Under the pieces are notes generated by a model, which did no database searches, was not told where the DNA came from, and saw only the letters and a program-made list of their open reading frames with translations. A DNA stretch of 36,019 bases. Origin: H111-94 sp034436045 (lineage in GTDB: Bacteria; Chloroflexota; Ktedonobacteria; Ktedonobacterales; Ktedonobacteraceae). The stretch spans positions 1 to 36,019 of the forward strand of contig DAOTVZ010000303.1 of assembly GCA_034436045.1 (NCBI GenBank), written 5' to 3'. Positions 8,576 through 16,126 of this stretch are shown here, piece by piece. A program made the position numbers and the translations under genes. Each line of letters begins with the position of its first letter. The stretch's first letter is position 1.

Positions 8576-9322
8576 ATGATCGTGGCACGGAAATTTCCCT
8601 TTGGCGACTGGCTGGTGGGGCGTCTGATCTATAGCTCCTTGCACAAACATTTTGATCGCATCTACTTTCGCACGCGCGTTCGCTCTGTCGAGAGGCATCT
8701 ACCCATCATCGTATGCGCCAATCACTTTAGCTGGTGGGATGGCTATATTGCCTATCTGGTCGAACATTATCTTAAGCTGGATGGCTACCTGATGATGGAA
8801 GAAGCGCAATTGCGGCGCTATTTCTTCTTTGCCTGGGCCGGTTGCTTCTCAGTGAACCGCGAACACGCCCGCTCGGCTATGCAATCGATTCAGTACGCCG
8901 CGCGCCTGCTCAAAGAGCGCCCAGGACGACTGGTCTGGCTCTTTCCGCAGGGCGAGATCGTGCCGAATGATCGCCGCCCATTGACCTTCTTCTCCGGTGC
9001 TGCCCATCTGGCACGCCTGACCTGCCCGTCGCTGCTCTACCCATTAGCCAGCCGCATCGAATATATGGCTGAGCAGCGTCCCGATCTGTATATCAGTCTG
9101 GGCGCTCCACTGATGGTCACGGAGGACATGAGTCGTGAAGTTGGTTTCCTCAAACACTGCACGCGCCAGCTTGAGACCAGTGTGACGGCGGAACTTGACC
9201 AACTGCGCGACGATGTAATTGCCTGTCGCCGCGATGATTTTACCTTGCTCATGCGCGGTCAAGCGTCAACTAATAGAATATTTGATAGCCTGCTCTTCAG
9301 AAAGCAGATTGCCAGGCACTGA
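8576..9322 (+). CDS. PlsC-type acyltransferase (probable carotenoid glycoside acyltransferase)
   Basis: This 248-residue acyltransferase carries the HX4D active site (NHFSWWD) and the acyl-acceptor block LFPQGEIV, both typical of the PlsC/lysophospholipid family. No long membrane helix is obvious. The start is ambiguous: ATG 8558 has no ribosome site, while ATG 8576 follows AGGCGGG by five bases and is preferred. Its TGA overlaps the ATG of the glycosyltransferase gene (ATGA), so the two are translationally coupled. Next to a CrtI-family enzyme, a GT2 enzyme and cruF, it resembles CruD-like or CrtO(staphylococcal)-like enzymes that esterify a carotenoid glycoside. Ordinary lysophospholipid acylation is the alternative. 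Confidence 0.85.
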   Translation: MIVARKFPFGDWLVGRLIYSSLHKHFDRIYFRTRVRSVERHLPIIVCANHFSWWDGYIAYLVEHYLKLDGYLMMEEAQLRRYFFFAWAGCFSVNREHARSAMQSIQYAARLLKERPGRLVWLFPQGEIVPNDRRPLTFFSGAAHLARLTCPSLLYPLASRIEYMAEQRPDLYISLGAPLMVTEDMSREVGFLKHCTRQLETSVTAELDQLRDDVIACRRDDFTLLMRGQASTNRIFDSLLFRKQIARH

Positions 9323-10653
9323 TGAAAATGCAGATGATTCTCACCATGCTCCAGTTCGGCTACACGCCGCCTGTCGTTCTTACAGGCACTGTATTGATGA
9401 TCTTGCTGGTGATGCTCGGCATATTGATCGTCAACCTGCTCACCTTTCGTCGCCTCGCTCCGGTAAGGGTAGAGGATGAAGCGCTGCCGTTCCTGTCTGT
9501 TCTGGTACCGGCACGAAACGAAGAGCCATGCATTGCAGCATGCGTGCGTTCGCTGGTGGCCCAGCAGTACGAGCCGCTGGAGGTGCTGGTGCTGGATGAC
9601 GATAGCACGGATAACACAACGGCTATCGTACAGCAGATTATTGATGCATTGCCGCCGGAACAACGGGGCAGGCTGCGCTTGCTGCATGGCGAGCCACTAC
9701 CGCCGGGCTGGGTGGGCAAGAATTTTGCCTGTCACCAGCTTGCGCAGCACGCACGCGGCGCGTATCTGCTCTTCACGGATGCCGATACTGTTCACGCGCC
9801 TGCAATGGCCAGGAGCGTGATCCGTGCTATGCGCGAATATGGCGTTGATCTTTTAACGGCGCAACCAGAATTTCAACTCGGCAGCCTGGGCGAGCGGCTC
9901 ATCATTCCCCTGCTCAACTTCACCATCCTGACCTTGCTGCCCATAGCGCTGATTCCACGACGTCCTGAGCCTGCGCTGGCGACCGGCAACGGTCAGCTTT
10001 TGTGCTTCCGCGCCGCCATCTACCATGCTATCGGGGGCCATGCGGCTGTGAAGGCGCGTATGCTGGAGGATGTTCTGCTGGCGCGAGCCGTCAAAGCCGC
10101 CGGTTATCGCCTGCTTTTCATGGATGCCTTTGATCTGGTGCGCTGCCGCATGTATCGTTCGTTTGCCGAAGTCTGGACTGGTTTCTCCAAAAATCTCTAC
10201 GCTTTCTATAATTATTCACCTGTCTTTGCCCTACTGGCCTTGCTACTCAATTTTGTACTTTTCGTGCTGCCAGCGCTAATTTCGCTGAGCGCGCTGTTCG
10301 TGCCACAGCCAGCATTAGCTATTTTCTTTGCCTTCTGCGCCTATCTCGTTAGTGTGTCGATGCGTGTCCTATTGACGTTGCGCTTCACACGTACACAGCG
10401 CGGCTTGATGCTGGCGCTTTGCCTGCTCCATCCGTTCTCTATCCTGCTGGAGTGCCTGATCCTTCTCAATTCAATGCGCTGGCACTACAGCAAACGGGGA
10501 ATGCTATGGAAGGGACGATACTATGTAGAGCGAGATAGCGGCCAGCAGACCCATTCCCACCGCGAGATAGTAGCCATGCGTCAAATCGACCAGCCCGAAC
10601 ATGAACAGGCTGGCCGCGAAGAGAACGCGCGGAACCAGCAGCGCCAATCGTAA
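9322..10653 (+). CDS. GT2-family membrane glycosyltransferase (CruC/CrtQ-like)
   Basis: The 443-residue enzyme has an N-terminal membrane helix (about 18-42) and a GT-A domain: LSVLVPARNEE (58-68), VLVLDDDSTDNT (88-99), the DXD motif in LFTDADT (D153, D155), and MLEDVLLARAVKAAGYR (246-262). Three to four C-terminal membrane helices follow (about 300-385). It probably glycosylates a hydroxylated carotenoid made by the neighbouring enzymes. Its start overlaps the acyltransferase stop. Residues from about 395 on, beginning WKGRYY, are encoded in the antisense of cruF. This charged, non-membrane tail of about 45 residues looks like read-through after loss of the original stop. Confidence 0.88.
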   Translation: MKMQMILTMLQFGYTPPVVLTGTVLMILLVMLGILIVNLLTFRRLAPVRVEDEALPFLSVLVPARNEEPCIAACVRSLVAQQYEPLEVLVLDDDSTDNTTAIVQQIIDALPPEQRGRLRLLHGEPLPPGWVGKNFACHQLAQHARGAYLLFTDADTVHAPAMARSVIRAMREYGVDLLTAQPEFQLGSLGERLIIPLLNFTILTLLPIALIPRRPEPALATGNGQLLCFRAAIYHAIGGHAAVKARMLEDVLLARAVKAAGYRLLFMDAFDLVRCRMYRSFAEVWTGFSKNLYAFYNYSPVFALLALLLNFVLFVLPALISLSALFVPQPALAIFFAFCAYLVSVSMRVLLTLRFTRTQRGLMLALCLLHPFSILLECLILLNSMRWHYSKRGMLWKGRYYVERDSGQQTHSHREIVAMRQIDQPEHEQAGREENARNQQRQS

Positions 10654-11382
10654 GGTAAGTCGTAGGGGCGTACCCTTGTAGAAATTCGTAATCTCCTTCC
10701 TCTCCTGGTTGTCTGTCGTGTCTTTGTGATCGCCCGCCGTTTCTCCATGGACAATGCTATCGAAATCTCCTTTGCTATGTATGAGGCGATCTGTAAGCCA
10801 GAGCAGCAACGCAGCGACGGCAAACCAGGCGGCGAAATTGGTGAGTGGCACGCCGTAGCAGCTCAGGCCGGTCGGTGTGAGCCATTGCCAGTAATGTTCC
10901 AGGTGAGATGCGACCGGCTCAATCTCCAGGTCGAGCAGCATTGCCAGCGCTGCCCCGACCAGGAGGAGGCTCAAAGATAAGCGGCGCGTGGGCCGGTAGA
11001 GCCAGCCATAGCTACCTGAAATGACCATGAGCCAGGCAAACATGACAGCCAGAGGAACGTGTCCCGGCAAAAGTGGAAATAAGACAGCGGTGTAATGATA
11101 GACGCCAAAAGGAAAGCCTGTGTTGACGCCAATGGCTTCTACCAGATACGAAAGCGCGATGATAAGCAGACTTGCCAGCAGGCCGCGACGCCAACCAACG
11201 CTGATGAGCATTGCGCAAATCACCAGCGTGCCTTCCAGAAAGAGCAGTGTACTCCCGGCCCAGGCCAGCGAGAAGGGCGGCTGTACGTTAAACGCCACGC
11301 CCGTGACGGCAATGGGATAGGCGACACAGAACAGGATACATAGGAACCATAACGGGCGTTTCAGCAGCGAAGCAGCGCTCAT
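10504..11382 (-). CDS. cruF: Carotenoid biosynthesis protein, CruF/DUF422 family (probable 1',2'-hydratase)
   Basis: This 292-residue multi-pass membrane protein has about seven hydrophobic helices. Family blocks are EAIGVNTGFPFGVYHYT (about 82-98), the conserved LDLEIEPVA, and YWQWLTPTGLSCYGVPLTNFAAWF (about 164-187). Characterised CruF enzymes add water across the psi end of a carotenoid to give a 1'-hydroxyl, the attachment point for a sugar. The start ATG overlaps the TGA of the upstream propeller gene by 4 bp, so they form an operon. The final 50 codons overlap the convergent glycosyltransferase gene by 150 bp. The overlap encodes a plausible last membrane segment here, so this reading frame is the constrained one. 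Confidence 0.87.
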   Translation of the reverse strand: MSAASLLKRPLWFLCILFCVAYPIAVTGVAFNVQPPFSLAWAGSTLLFLEGTLVICAMLISVGWRRGLLASLLIIALSYLVEAIGVNTGFPFGVYHYTAVLFPLLPGHVPLAVMFAWLMVISGSYGWLYRPTRRLSLSLLLVGAALAMLLDLEIEPVASHLEHYWQWLTPTGLSCYGVPLTNFAAWFAVAALLLWLTDRLIHSKGDFDSIVHGETAGDHKDTTDNQERKEITNFYKGTPLRLTLRLALLVPRVLFAASLFMFGLVDLTHGYYLAVGMGLLAAISLYIVSSLP

Positions 11383-12794
11383 ATCTGTCCCTGCACAACA
11401 TCAATGATACGCGCGTAGGCCGCAGTTTTGGTGATAATTGTCATTGCGCCCGTCTGGACATCCATCGCGTAGAGCGCATTACTGCTGTAAAAAGTGATGA
11501 TGTTGTTGTTCATCCACGCCCCTAACGTAACAAAATTTGCTAGCGAGGTCGCAATGAGCTGTGGCTGTCCTACCTGAAGTTTGCCATGCAGCATTTTGAC
11601 CTGCACACTATAGACGGCGTAGTGGCGGTCAAAGGGTGCCTGAGCATCGCTGGAAAATTCCAGGTAAACAAGCGTATGGCCATCCGGCGAGAAGAGCGGC
11701 GTGGCAATCCAGTGGTATTCAGCGATATTGCTCAGTTCATGCTGAGCGGGTAGGATGGTATGATTTTGTGTCAGCGTCGGCAGGTCGCCATGAAGCAAGG
11801 CGATGGTCAGGCCGGTGGCGTGATTGAGATTTACGAGGTCAGCGGGCACACTCTGGTCGGTCGGCTCCGGCGCGACACCCTCGGCAGGTGCGTAGAGCAG
11901 TACCGGTTGATGTGGCATCAGCAGCAATGGCCCCTGCTGCGCGTCCTCGGAGAGTAGTTGCTGTGGATCATCGGCGGGCAGTTCGCGTAAATCAAGTATC
12001 CAGAGTCCGCTACGCACCGCGTCATGATCGCCGCGATCATCGCTTAAGAGCAAAAACGAGTGTGCAGCAACCCCTGGCTCCTCCAGAAAAGAGAAGACAC
12101 GGAAACAGGGACACTGATTGGCCGGTTGCTGATAGATGAGCGTGGTTTGCGCGAAGGTAGCGGGGGCAAGCGAAGTGAGGTAGAGGTTGGTATTACCCTT
12201 GCCATTCAGTGGCTCGGTACTCCAGGCCACCAGTGTGCTGTCGTCACTCAGCACCATCGAGGTAATGATCTGTCCGGCGGCGAGTTTAGCCACCTGAACA
12301 GGTGTATCGGTTGCCAGCGTTGTGACCCAGAGACCGTCGCCGCTATAAAGCAGCAGGCCAGAGGCCGTTAGCACCGGCTTGATGGACGTTGAGTACACGT
12401 AGCCGGGCGTGAGCAGAGATTGAGGCTTACCCCCTGTAACGGGTATCTTATAGATGCCATTCTGTGACTCATAGATTATTGCTGCATCGTTGGTCAGGTG
12501 TAGCGGCGGAGCGTTAACCTCACCAGGAGCCGTCAGTGGCGGTTGATCGGGCGTATCTGCATCGGTGGCATGCAAAATTTTTTGCCCATTCGGCCCTTTG
12601 CCGGTCGAGGCCAGCACCTGCGGCAGCGAATAAACCGAGAAGCCGGTAAAGATCAGCAGCAGTAGCCCTACTACACTCAGGAAGGCGATGAGGCTCCTCC
12701 TGGCCGGGTTAGCTTGCAACTCTTCTTTTAAAGATGTCGGCGCTCTATCCTCTAATGGAGTCTTTTCAGGAATATTAGTAGCGGGCCGTCTCAC
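11379..12794 (-). CDS. Membrane-anchored beta-propeller-like (PD40/WD40-type) protein
   Basis: The 471-residue protein has one N-terminal membrane helix (about 33-58, SLIAFLSVVGLLLLIFTGF), with the rest probably outside the membrane. Repeated blocks such as IYESQNGIYKIPVTGGKPQ, LLYSGDGLWVTT, LSDDSTLVAWS, LFSPDGHTLVYLEFS and TFYSSNALYAMDV look like TolB/PD40 propeller blades. The start is GTG 12794 with AGGAGAG six bases upstream. It is coupled to cruF by a 4-bp ATGA overlap, suggesting co-production; a link to carotenoid function is not known. Its specific role is unassigned. Confidence 0.72.
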   Translation of the reverse strand: MRRPATNIPEKTPLEDRAPTSLKEELQANPARRSLIAFLSVVGLLLLIFTGFSVYSLPQVLASTGKGPNGQKILHATDADTPDQPPLTAPGEVNAPPLHLTNDAAIIYESQNGIYKIPVTGGKPQSLLTPGYVYSTSIKPVLTASGLLLYSGDGLWVTTLATDTPVQVAKLAAGQIITSMVLSDDSTLVAWSTEPLNGKGNTNLYLTSLAPATFAQTTLIYQQPANQCPCFRVFSFLEEPGVAAHSFLLLSDDRGDHDAVRSGLWILDLRELPADDPQQLLSEDAQQGPLLLMPHQPVLLYAPAEGVAPEPTDQSVPADLVNLNHATGLTIALLHGDLPTLTQNHTILPAQHELSNIAEYHWIATPLFSPDGHTLVYLEFSSDAQAPFDRHYAVYSVQVKMLHGKLQVGQPQLIATSLANFVTLGAWMNNNIITFYSSNALYAMDVQTGAMTIITKTAAYARIIDVVQGQI

Positions 12795-12980
12795 AAAATC
12801 TCTCCTTGCACCGCGCCGCTATACACAACGCCTGATCGGGCCACCGGCCAGATACATGTTGATGATGCCGCAAGCACATAGCGTGCGGTGTTAAATATAT
12901 TCGGATATTATAACGTACCTTTGCATGCTAGAGTTACGAATAAAAATACAGCATCCCACCAAAAAACCGACCTATGTAAG

Positions 12981-13039
12981 ACCCGCCAGGGACACCCCTA
13001 CAATGATCGTATCTCATTGTAGGGGCGTCCCTGGCGGGT
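12981..13039. repeat. Long near-perfect hairpin, palindromic repeat family member 1
   Basis: Two 26-nt arms (12981-13006 and 13014-13039) are reverse complements with a single mismatch around a 7-nt loop. The inner arm contains CCCCTACAATGA / TCATTGTAGGGG. No T-run follows on either strand, so a simple terminator is unlikely. The core recurs at 24750-24837 and, more loosely, at 19829-19909 and 35659-35737. Confidence 0.9.
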
Positions 13040-13095
13040 GCTCTGTTTCGTGGTCGGATACCACGCTCGCTATCTCGCGGCTTGCCCTGTTTCCT

Positions 13096-13287
13096 CTACC
13101 AGTCACTCAGACGGCCATGTTCAACGAGCCAGCGGATAAAACGATGATAGTTAGTTTCTTCCCGTGCTATCCGCTCCTCATATTCTTCCTGAAGCTTGAT
13201 TAACTTGTACGCCTCATCTACCGTAAAGCCCTCATCCAGGAGGGTATCGATGAGCAGATCCATGTATTGCTGTTGCTGATCCTGCAT
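13096..13287 (-). CDS. Small Glu-rich hypothetical protein (63 aa)
   Basis: The ORF starts at ATG 13287 with a perfect AGGAGG nine bases upstream, which is the main reason to accept it. The 63-residue product is charged and probably all-helical: DTLLDEGFTVDEAYKLIKLQEEYEERIAREE, then HRFIRWLVEHGRLSDW. It has no membrane segment or cysteine. I recognise no family. It stands alone between a palindromic repeat (downstream) and a long non-coding stretch (upstream). Confidence 0.65.
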   Translation of the reverse strand: MQDQQQQYMDLLIDTLLDEGFTVDEAYKLIKLQEEYEERIAREETNYHRFIRWLVEHGRLSDW

Positions 13288-13646
13288 TTGCTAAATCCTC
13301 CTTATCCTGGCCTGATTGCCTTGTCATAGTAAGTCTGATTTGATAACCATCAGGTGCCATCGCAGTCCCATGCTGGCAATGGCACCTGAGCCTGTAAAAT
13401 GCTTTTTACGCCGTGTACGAGCAGATTTCTGGCGCTTCATCGTGAGAAGCGCACTCCCCCAGCACGCAAACGGCGCAAAATCTATAACCAAAGATAGAGG
13501 TGCGGCGCTACAACCGTACCTCTACCGGACAAAAATGGTGTTACCTGAACAGATCGTTAACTGGCCTTAAGGTGTTATGTGATGCACAAATGAGTAACCT
13601 CATGAGTAAGAGCCGTGCATCGCTTAGCTACTTAACTCTTACATGC

Positions 13647-13665
13647 TACTATACATTGTATAGTA
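13647..13665. promoter_or_regulatory. Operator-like 19-bp palindrome
   Basis: TACTATAC-ATT-GTATAGTA is a perfect dyad with 8-bp arms and a 3-bp centre, the geometry of dimeric repressor sites (TetR, MarR or GntR types). No convincing gene starts beside it, so the target is unclear. Confidence 0.35.
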
Positions 13666-13793
13666 TACCGTATGAGTTGTCTTTTTGCCAGTGTTTGTGG
13701 GATGATTTTGCGAAATACGCAACTTCTTTCCTCTCAGGTTGCGCTATTCGGGCATAAGACCGGAATTTTTCACGAAAGATTGCTGCTGGCATC

Positions 13794-13831
13794 CCCCATT
13801 CTTCCTAGTGTTGGACGTTGGAAGAATGGGG
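13794..13831. repeat. 12-bp perfect-stem hairpin
   Basis: CCCCATTCTTCC (13794-13805) pairs perfectly with GGAAGAATGGGG (13820-13831) around a 14-nt loop. It has no adjacent T-run. It could be an RNA structure or a small mobile palindrome; no further copy was noticed in the window. Confidence 0.55.
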
Positions 13832-14037
13832 AGACGATAGAACTTTCTATCTTCACCGATCTATTGTGTATCATAACGGTTGAAACACAGCTTTGGCCAC
13901 AACCATTCTGATAGAACCAACCATACAAGCGCTCTTTCACAAAATTTTCACAATATCGTCGTCTGGCTCAAGTCGCTTTGCAAGCCAATCTATACTGTAA
14001 TGTGTGACCTTCCAAATGAGCAAATTTTCAGGGAAGC

Positions 14038-14066
14038 TTGACAAGATGCGCGTTCTATTGTACAAT
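14038..14066 (+). promoter_or_regulatory. Near-consensus sigma-70/A promoter
   Basis: TTGACA (14038-14043), a 17-nt spacer and TACAAT (14061-14066) match the housekeeping consensus at 11 of 12 positions with ideal spacing. Transcription should begin near 14073, about 22 nt before the 24-codon ORF. It is one of the strongest-looking promoters in the window. Confidence 0.85.
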
Positions 14067-14094
14067 TCATCTCAACGAAAGGAGGTGGTGTGTA

Positions 14095-14169
14095 ATGGAT
14101 CAATGTAGTCGTTGCACAGGCAGCGTGGTAGATTCTCACACCTTTCCGACAAGAGAGGTTACACGGTAA
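14095..14169 (+). CDS. 24-residue ORF with CxxC motif and strong ribosome site (leader peptide or small protein)
   Basis: ATG 14095 is preceded by AAAGGAGGT with 8-nt spacing, an ideal ribosome site, behind a near-consensus promoter. The product is 24 residues beginning MDQCSRCTG and ending TREVTR, with one CxxC pair. GAAAGG and GGTGTG around the ribosome site can pair with CACACC/CCTTTC near 14136-14146, so the site could be sequestered. A small hairpin (ACACG/CGTGT) spans the stop. An intrinsic terminator follows at 14274. It may be a small metal-binding protein, a regulatory leader peptide, or the coding part of a dual-function RNA; it matches nothing I know. A frame offset from the ORF stays open past the stop for about 25 codons, so a decayed longer gene is also possible. 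Confidence 0.5.
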   Translation: MDQCSRCTGSVVDSHTFPTREVTR

Positions 14170-14273
14170 TTTTCTCGTGTCGCATCCGACTTAGCAGTCT
14201 GGTGAGGGTTGAAAAAACATACAGACACGGAGTAGGTTGTTTTTGAGATCTACATGCTGTCTGTGCAGCACCC

Positions 14274-14322
14274 CCCAGAGCAAAGGCGAAATTCAAGTCT
14301 TGCCCCTGCTCTGGGATTTTTA
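14274..14322 (+). terminator. Intrinsic terminator of the small transcription unit
   Basis: CCCAGAGCA (14274-14282) pairs with TGCTCTGGG (14307-14315), followed by ATTTTTA. The position gives a transcript of about 250 nt from the promoter at 14038. Confidence 0.75.
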
Positions 14323-14397
14323 TCATGAATGATACCCGTAAAGCGCTTTTCCATATCTGAGCGTCCTCGTCTATTTCATTGTTTTATCGGTGGTCTT

Positions 14398-14424
14398 GAG
14401 CCTATGTTGCAGGTAGGCTCTTTT
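14398..14424 (+). terminator. Second intrinsic terminator before birA
   Basis: GAGCCTA (14398-14404) and TAGGCTC (14414-14420) form a 7-bp stem with a 9-nt loop, followed directly by TTTT. It may back up the terminator at 14274 and insulate birA. Confidence 0.6.
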
Positions 14425-14506
14425 CATTGAATGTGTCATCTTCCAGCGCTTTCTGCTCCCGTTCCGTGTCTACCCGTTGTTGGGGAGTAGATTGAGTCAG
14501 ATTGAG

Positions 14507-14534
14507 TTGATATAAGTAAGTACTAGAATATAGT
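14507..14534 (+). promoter_or_regulatory. birA promoter, suggesting a leaderless mRNA
   Basis: TTGATA (14507-14512), a 16-nt spacer and TATAGT (14529-14534) form a good promoter. Initiation about 7 nt downstream would fall on or next to the GTG start at 14540. No ribosome site is present, so the transcript may be leaderless. Confidence 0.55.
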
Positions 14535-14539
14535 AATGT

Positions 14540-15412
14540 GTGGACGAGACAAATCCTGTAGAACGGCTTGACATTGCTGAACTCCAGCGCCGACTTCAGA
14601 CCGGTGTGTTCGGGAGACAAGAACGCCTGGTGTATTTCCCGGCAATAGACTCGACCAATACGCGGGCAATGCAGCTTGCGCTCGATGGAGCAGACGAAGG
14701 TGTGGTTGTCGTTACTGACAACCAGTACGCGGGTCGAGGGCGGCAAGGACGCCAGTGGGTAGATGTTGCGGGGTGCAATTCCATCACTTCGCTGGTCCTG
14801 CGACCACGCTTTGCTCCTTACTTGCTCGTGATGCTCGCGGCCCTTGCCGTGGTTGATGCGATTCACGAGGTCTGTGATGTCAGTGCTGGCATTAAATGGC
14901 CCAATGATGTGTTGATCGCGGAACGAAAAGTGGCCGGCATTCTGATCGAAACCAGCCGCGACCACGCCGGGCAGATGCTCGCTGTTATGGGCATCGGCGT
15001 CAATGTGAATGCCCATCCCGCCAGCCAGGCGCACAGTTCCGAGGAAACCGTAGCGCTCCTTAACAGGGCAACCTGTCTTGAGGAAGTCTGTGGGCATAAA
15101 GTGAATCGTGAGCAATTTATCGCTTCGCTCTTGCGCTTCATCGAAACCTCTTATGTTGCGCTACAAGACGAGGCGACCCAGACAACTGCTGCAACCCATC
15201 CCGGCAGCAGACTTCCAGTCTCACAGGAAGTACGCGAGCGATGGCGTAGTCATCTATGCATGCTCGGTCGTACCGTTGAAGTGCGACAGGGTGGTACGGT
15301 TCTCAGCGGTGTTGCTGAGGATGTCAACGGCAGCGGAGAGCTGTTACTCCGTCTGTCTGATGGTACACAGATCAGTATTACCTGGGGGGAGATTGGGTAC
15401 CCCACACTCTAG
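14540..15412 (+). CDS. birA: Biotin--[biotin carboxyl-carrier protein] ligase, group I
   Basis: The enzyme activates biotin with ATP and transfers it to the carrier lysine of biotin carboxylases. The 290-residue protein has PAIDSTNTRA (34-43), the biotinyl-AMP loop YAGRGRQGRQW (63-73), KWPNDVL (119-125) and MGIGVNVN (150-157). The C-terminal SH3-like domain is visible (GRTVEVRQG, GELLLRLSDG). No N-terminal helix-turn-helix is present, so it is a monofunctional ligase rather than a repressor. The GTG start at 14540 aligns with family N-termini; there is no Shine-Dalgarno. It is followed after 63 bp by greA, probably co-transcribed. Confidence 0.93.
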   Translation: MDETNPVERLDIAELQRRLQTGVFGRQERLVYFPAIDSTNTRAMQLALDGADEGVVVVTDNQYAGRGRQGRQWVDVAGCNSITSLVLRPRFAPYLLVMLAALAVVDAIHEVCDVSAGIKWPNDVLIAERKVAGILIETSRDHAGQMLAVMGIGVNVNAHPASQAHSSEETVALLNRATCLEEVCGHKVNREQFIASLLRFIETSYVALQDEATQTTAATHPGSRLPVSQEVRERWRSHLCMLGRTVEVRQGGTVLSGVAEDVNGSGELLLRLSDGTQISITWGEIGYPTL

Positions 15413-15475
15413 GTTGCTGATGTGGAAAAAAGATGGCGCGAGCCGGTCTTGCGCCAATATAGAGGGGAACAGAAC

Positions 15476-15940
15476 ATGGAAACACAAGATGTATTCCTCA
15501 CTGACGAAGGACGACGACTTGCACTCAGTCAGCTAGAATTTCTGCGCACGGTCAAACGCGCGGAGGTCGCTCAATACCTGCATGAGACGAAAGAGTCCGG
15601 TGACCTGATCGATAACGCGGCCTACGAGGATGCCAAAAGCGAACATGCCCGGCTTGAGCAGCGCATTCAGGAATTGGAAACGATGCTGGCGCGTGCCAAG
15701 CCGATCACACGTGCGCCCGCCGATGAAATTACGCTTGGCTCCGTCGTCCATCTTCGCTCAAGCGAGGGCAAAGAGTATCGGTACACGCTTGTTGGGGCTT
15801 TTGAGGCACAGCCCAGCGCCGGGCGCATCTCCAACGAGTCACCGGTCGGTAAGGCGTTGCTGGGTCATAAAGCTGGCGATCATGTCATTGTCTCTACCCC
15901 AGGCGGTTTGCGCGAGTACACCATCCTCGCTATTGAGTAA
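15476..15940 (+). CDS. greA: Transcription elongation factor GreA
   Basis: GreA rescues backtracked RNA polymerase by stimulating transcript cleavage. The 154-residue protein has the N-terminal coiled coil with the tip ESGDLIDNAAYEDAK; the two acidic tip residues are Asp and Asp, where Asp and Glu are usual. The C-terminal FKBP-like domain has SNESPVGKALLGHKAGDHVIV. The start is ATG 15476 with GAGGGG upstream; the frame is open further back but those residues lack similarity. The length is normal. A strong terminator follows at 15989. Confidence 0.95.
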   Translation: METQDVFLTDEGRRLALSQLEFLRTVKRAEVAQYLHETKESGDLIDNAAYEDAKSEHARLEQRIQELETMLARAKPITRAPADEITLGSVVHLRSSEGKEYRYTLVGAFEAQPSAGRISNESPVGKALLGHKAGDHVIVSTPGGLREYTILAIE

Positions 15941-15988
15941 TACTTGCCACCTTCAGCAAGGATGCTACACTGAATAACAGCACCTGTG

Positions 15989-16028
15989 ATGCTCTGTGAC
16001 TGAGAAAAAGGTCACAGAGCATTTTTTT
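15989..16028 (+). terminator. Intrinsic terminator of the birA-greA unit
   Basis: A perfect 12-bp stem (ATGCTCTGTGAC with GTCACAGAGCAT) with a 10-nt A-rich loop runs directly into seven T residues. Confidence 0.92.
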
Positions 16029-16126
16029 GTACAGCGTGCTCCCTCGCACAGGGTACTACTCAGCAAGATCAACAAGAGGGGGACTGTATCATTATACAGG
16101 CGATTCCTTGTGTTCACCTTGTTCAT

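Larger units (their letters stand above)
13288..14037. other. Long non-coding stretch with several dyads
   Basis: No open frame here has a ribosome site or a recognisable product. It holds a hairpin at 13351-13388 (CAGGTGCCAT / ATGGCACCTG), a 19-bp operator-like dyad at 13647-13665, and a 12-bp perfect hairpin at 13794-13831. The 13351 and 13794 hairpins are not followed by T-runs. The left edge should contain the promoter of the 63-residue gene on the minus strand. Confidence 0.5.

Noticed and set aside
8516..8698. N-terminal extension of the CrtI-family protein
   Set aside because: It overlaps the divergent acyltransferase, and the flavin-binding motif begins right after ATG 8515.
13316..13911. 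Several overlapping plus-strand open frames of 79-85 codons
   Set aside because: None has a ribosome site or recognisable product, and they run through hairpins.
14536..14540. ATG 14536 as the birA start
   Set aside because: It is in a different frame from the ligase; only GTG 14540 is in frame.
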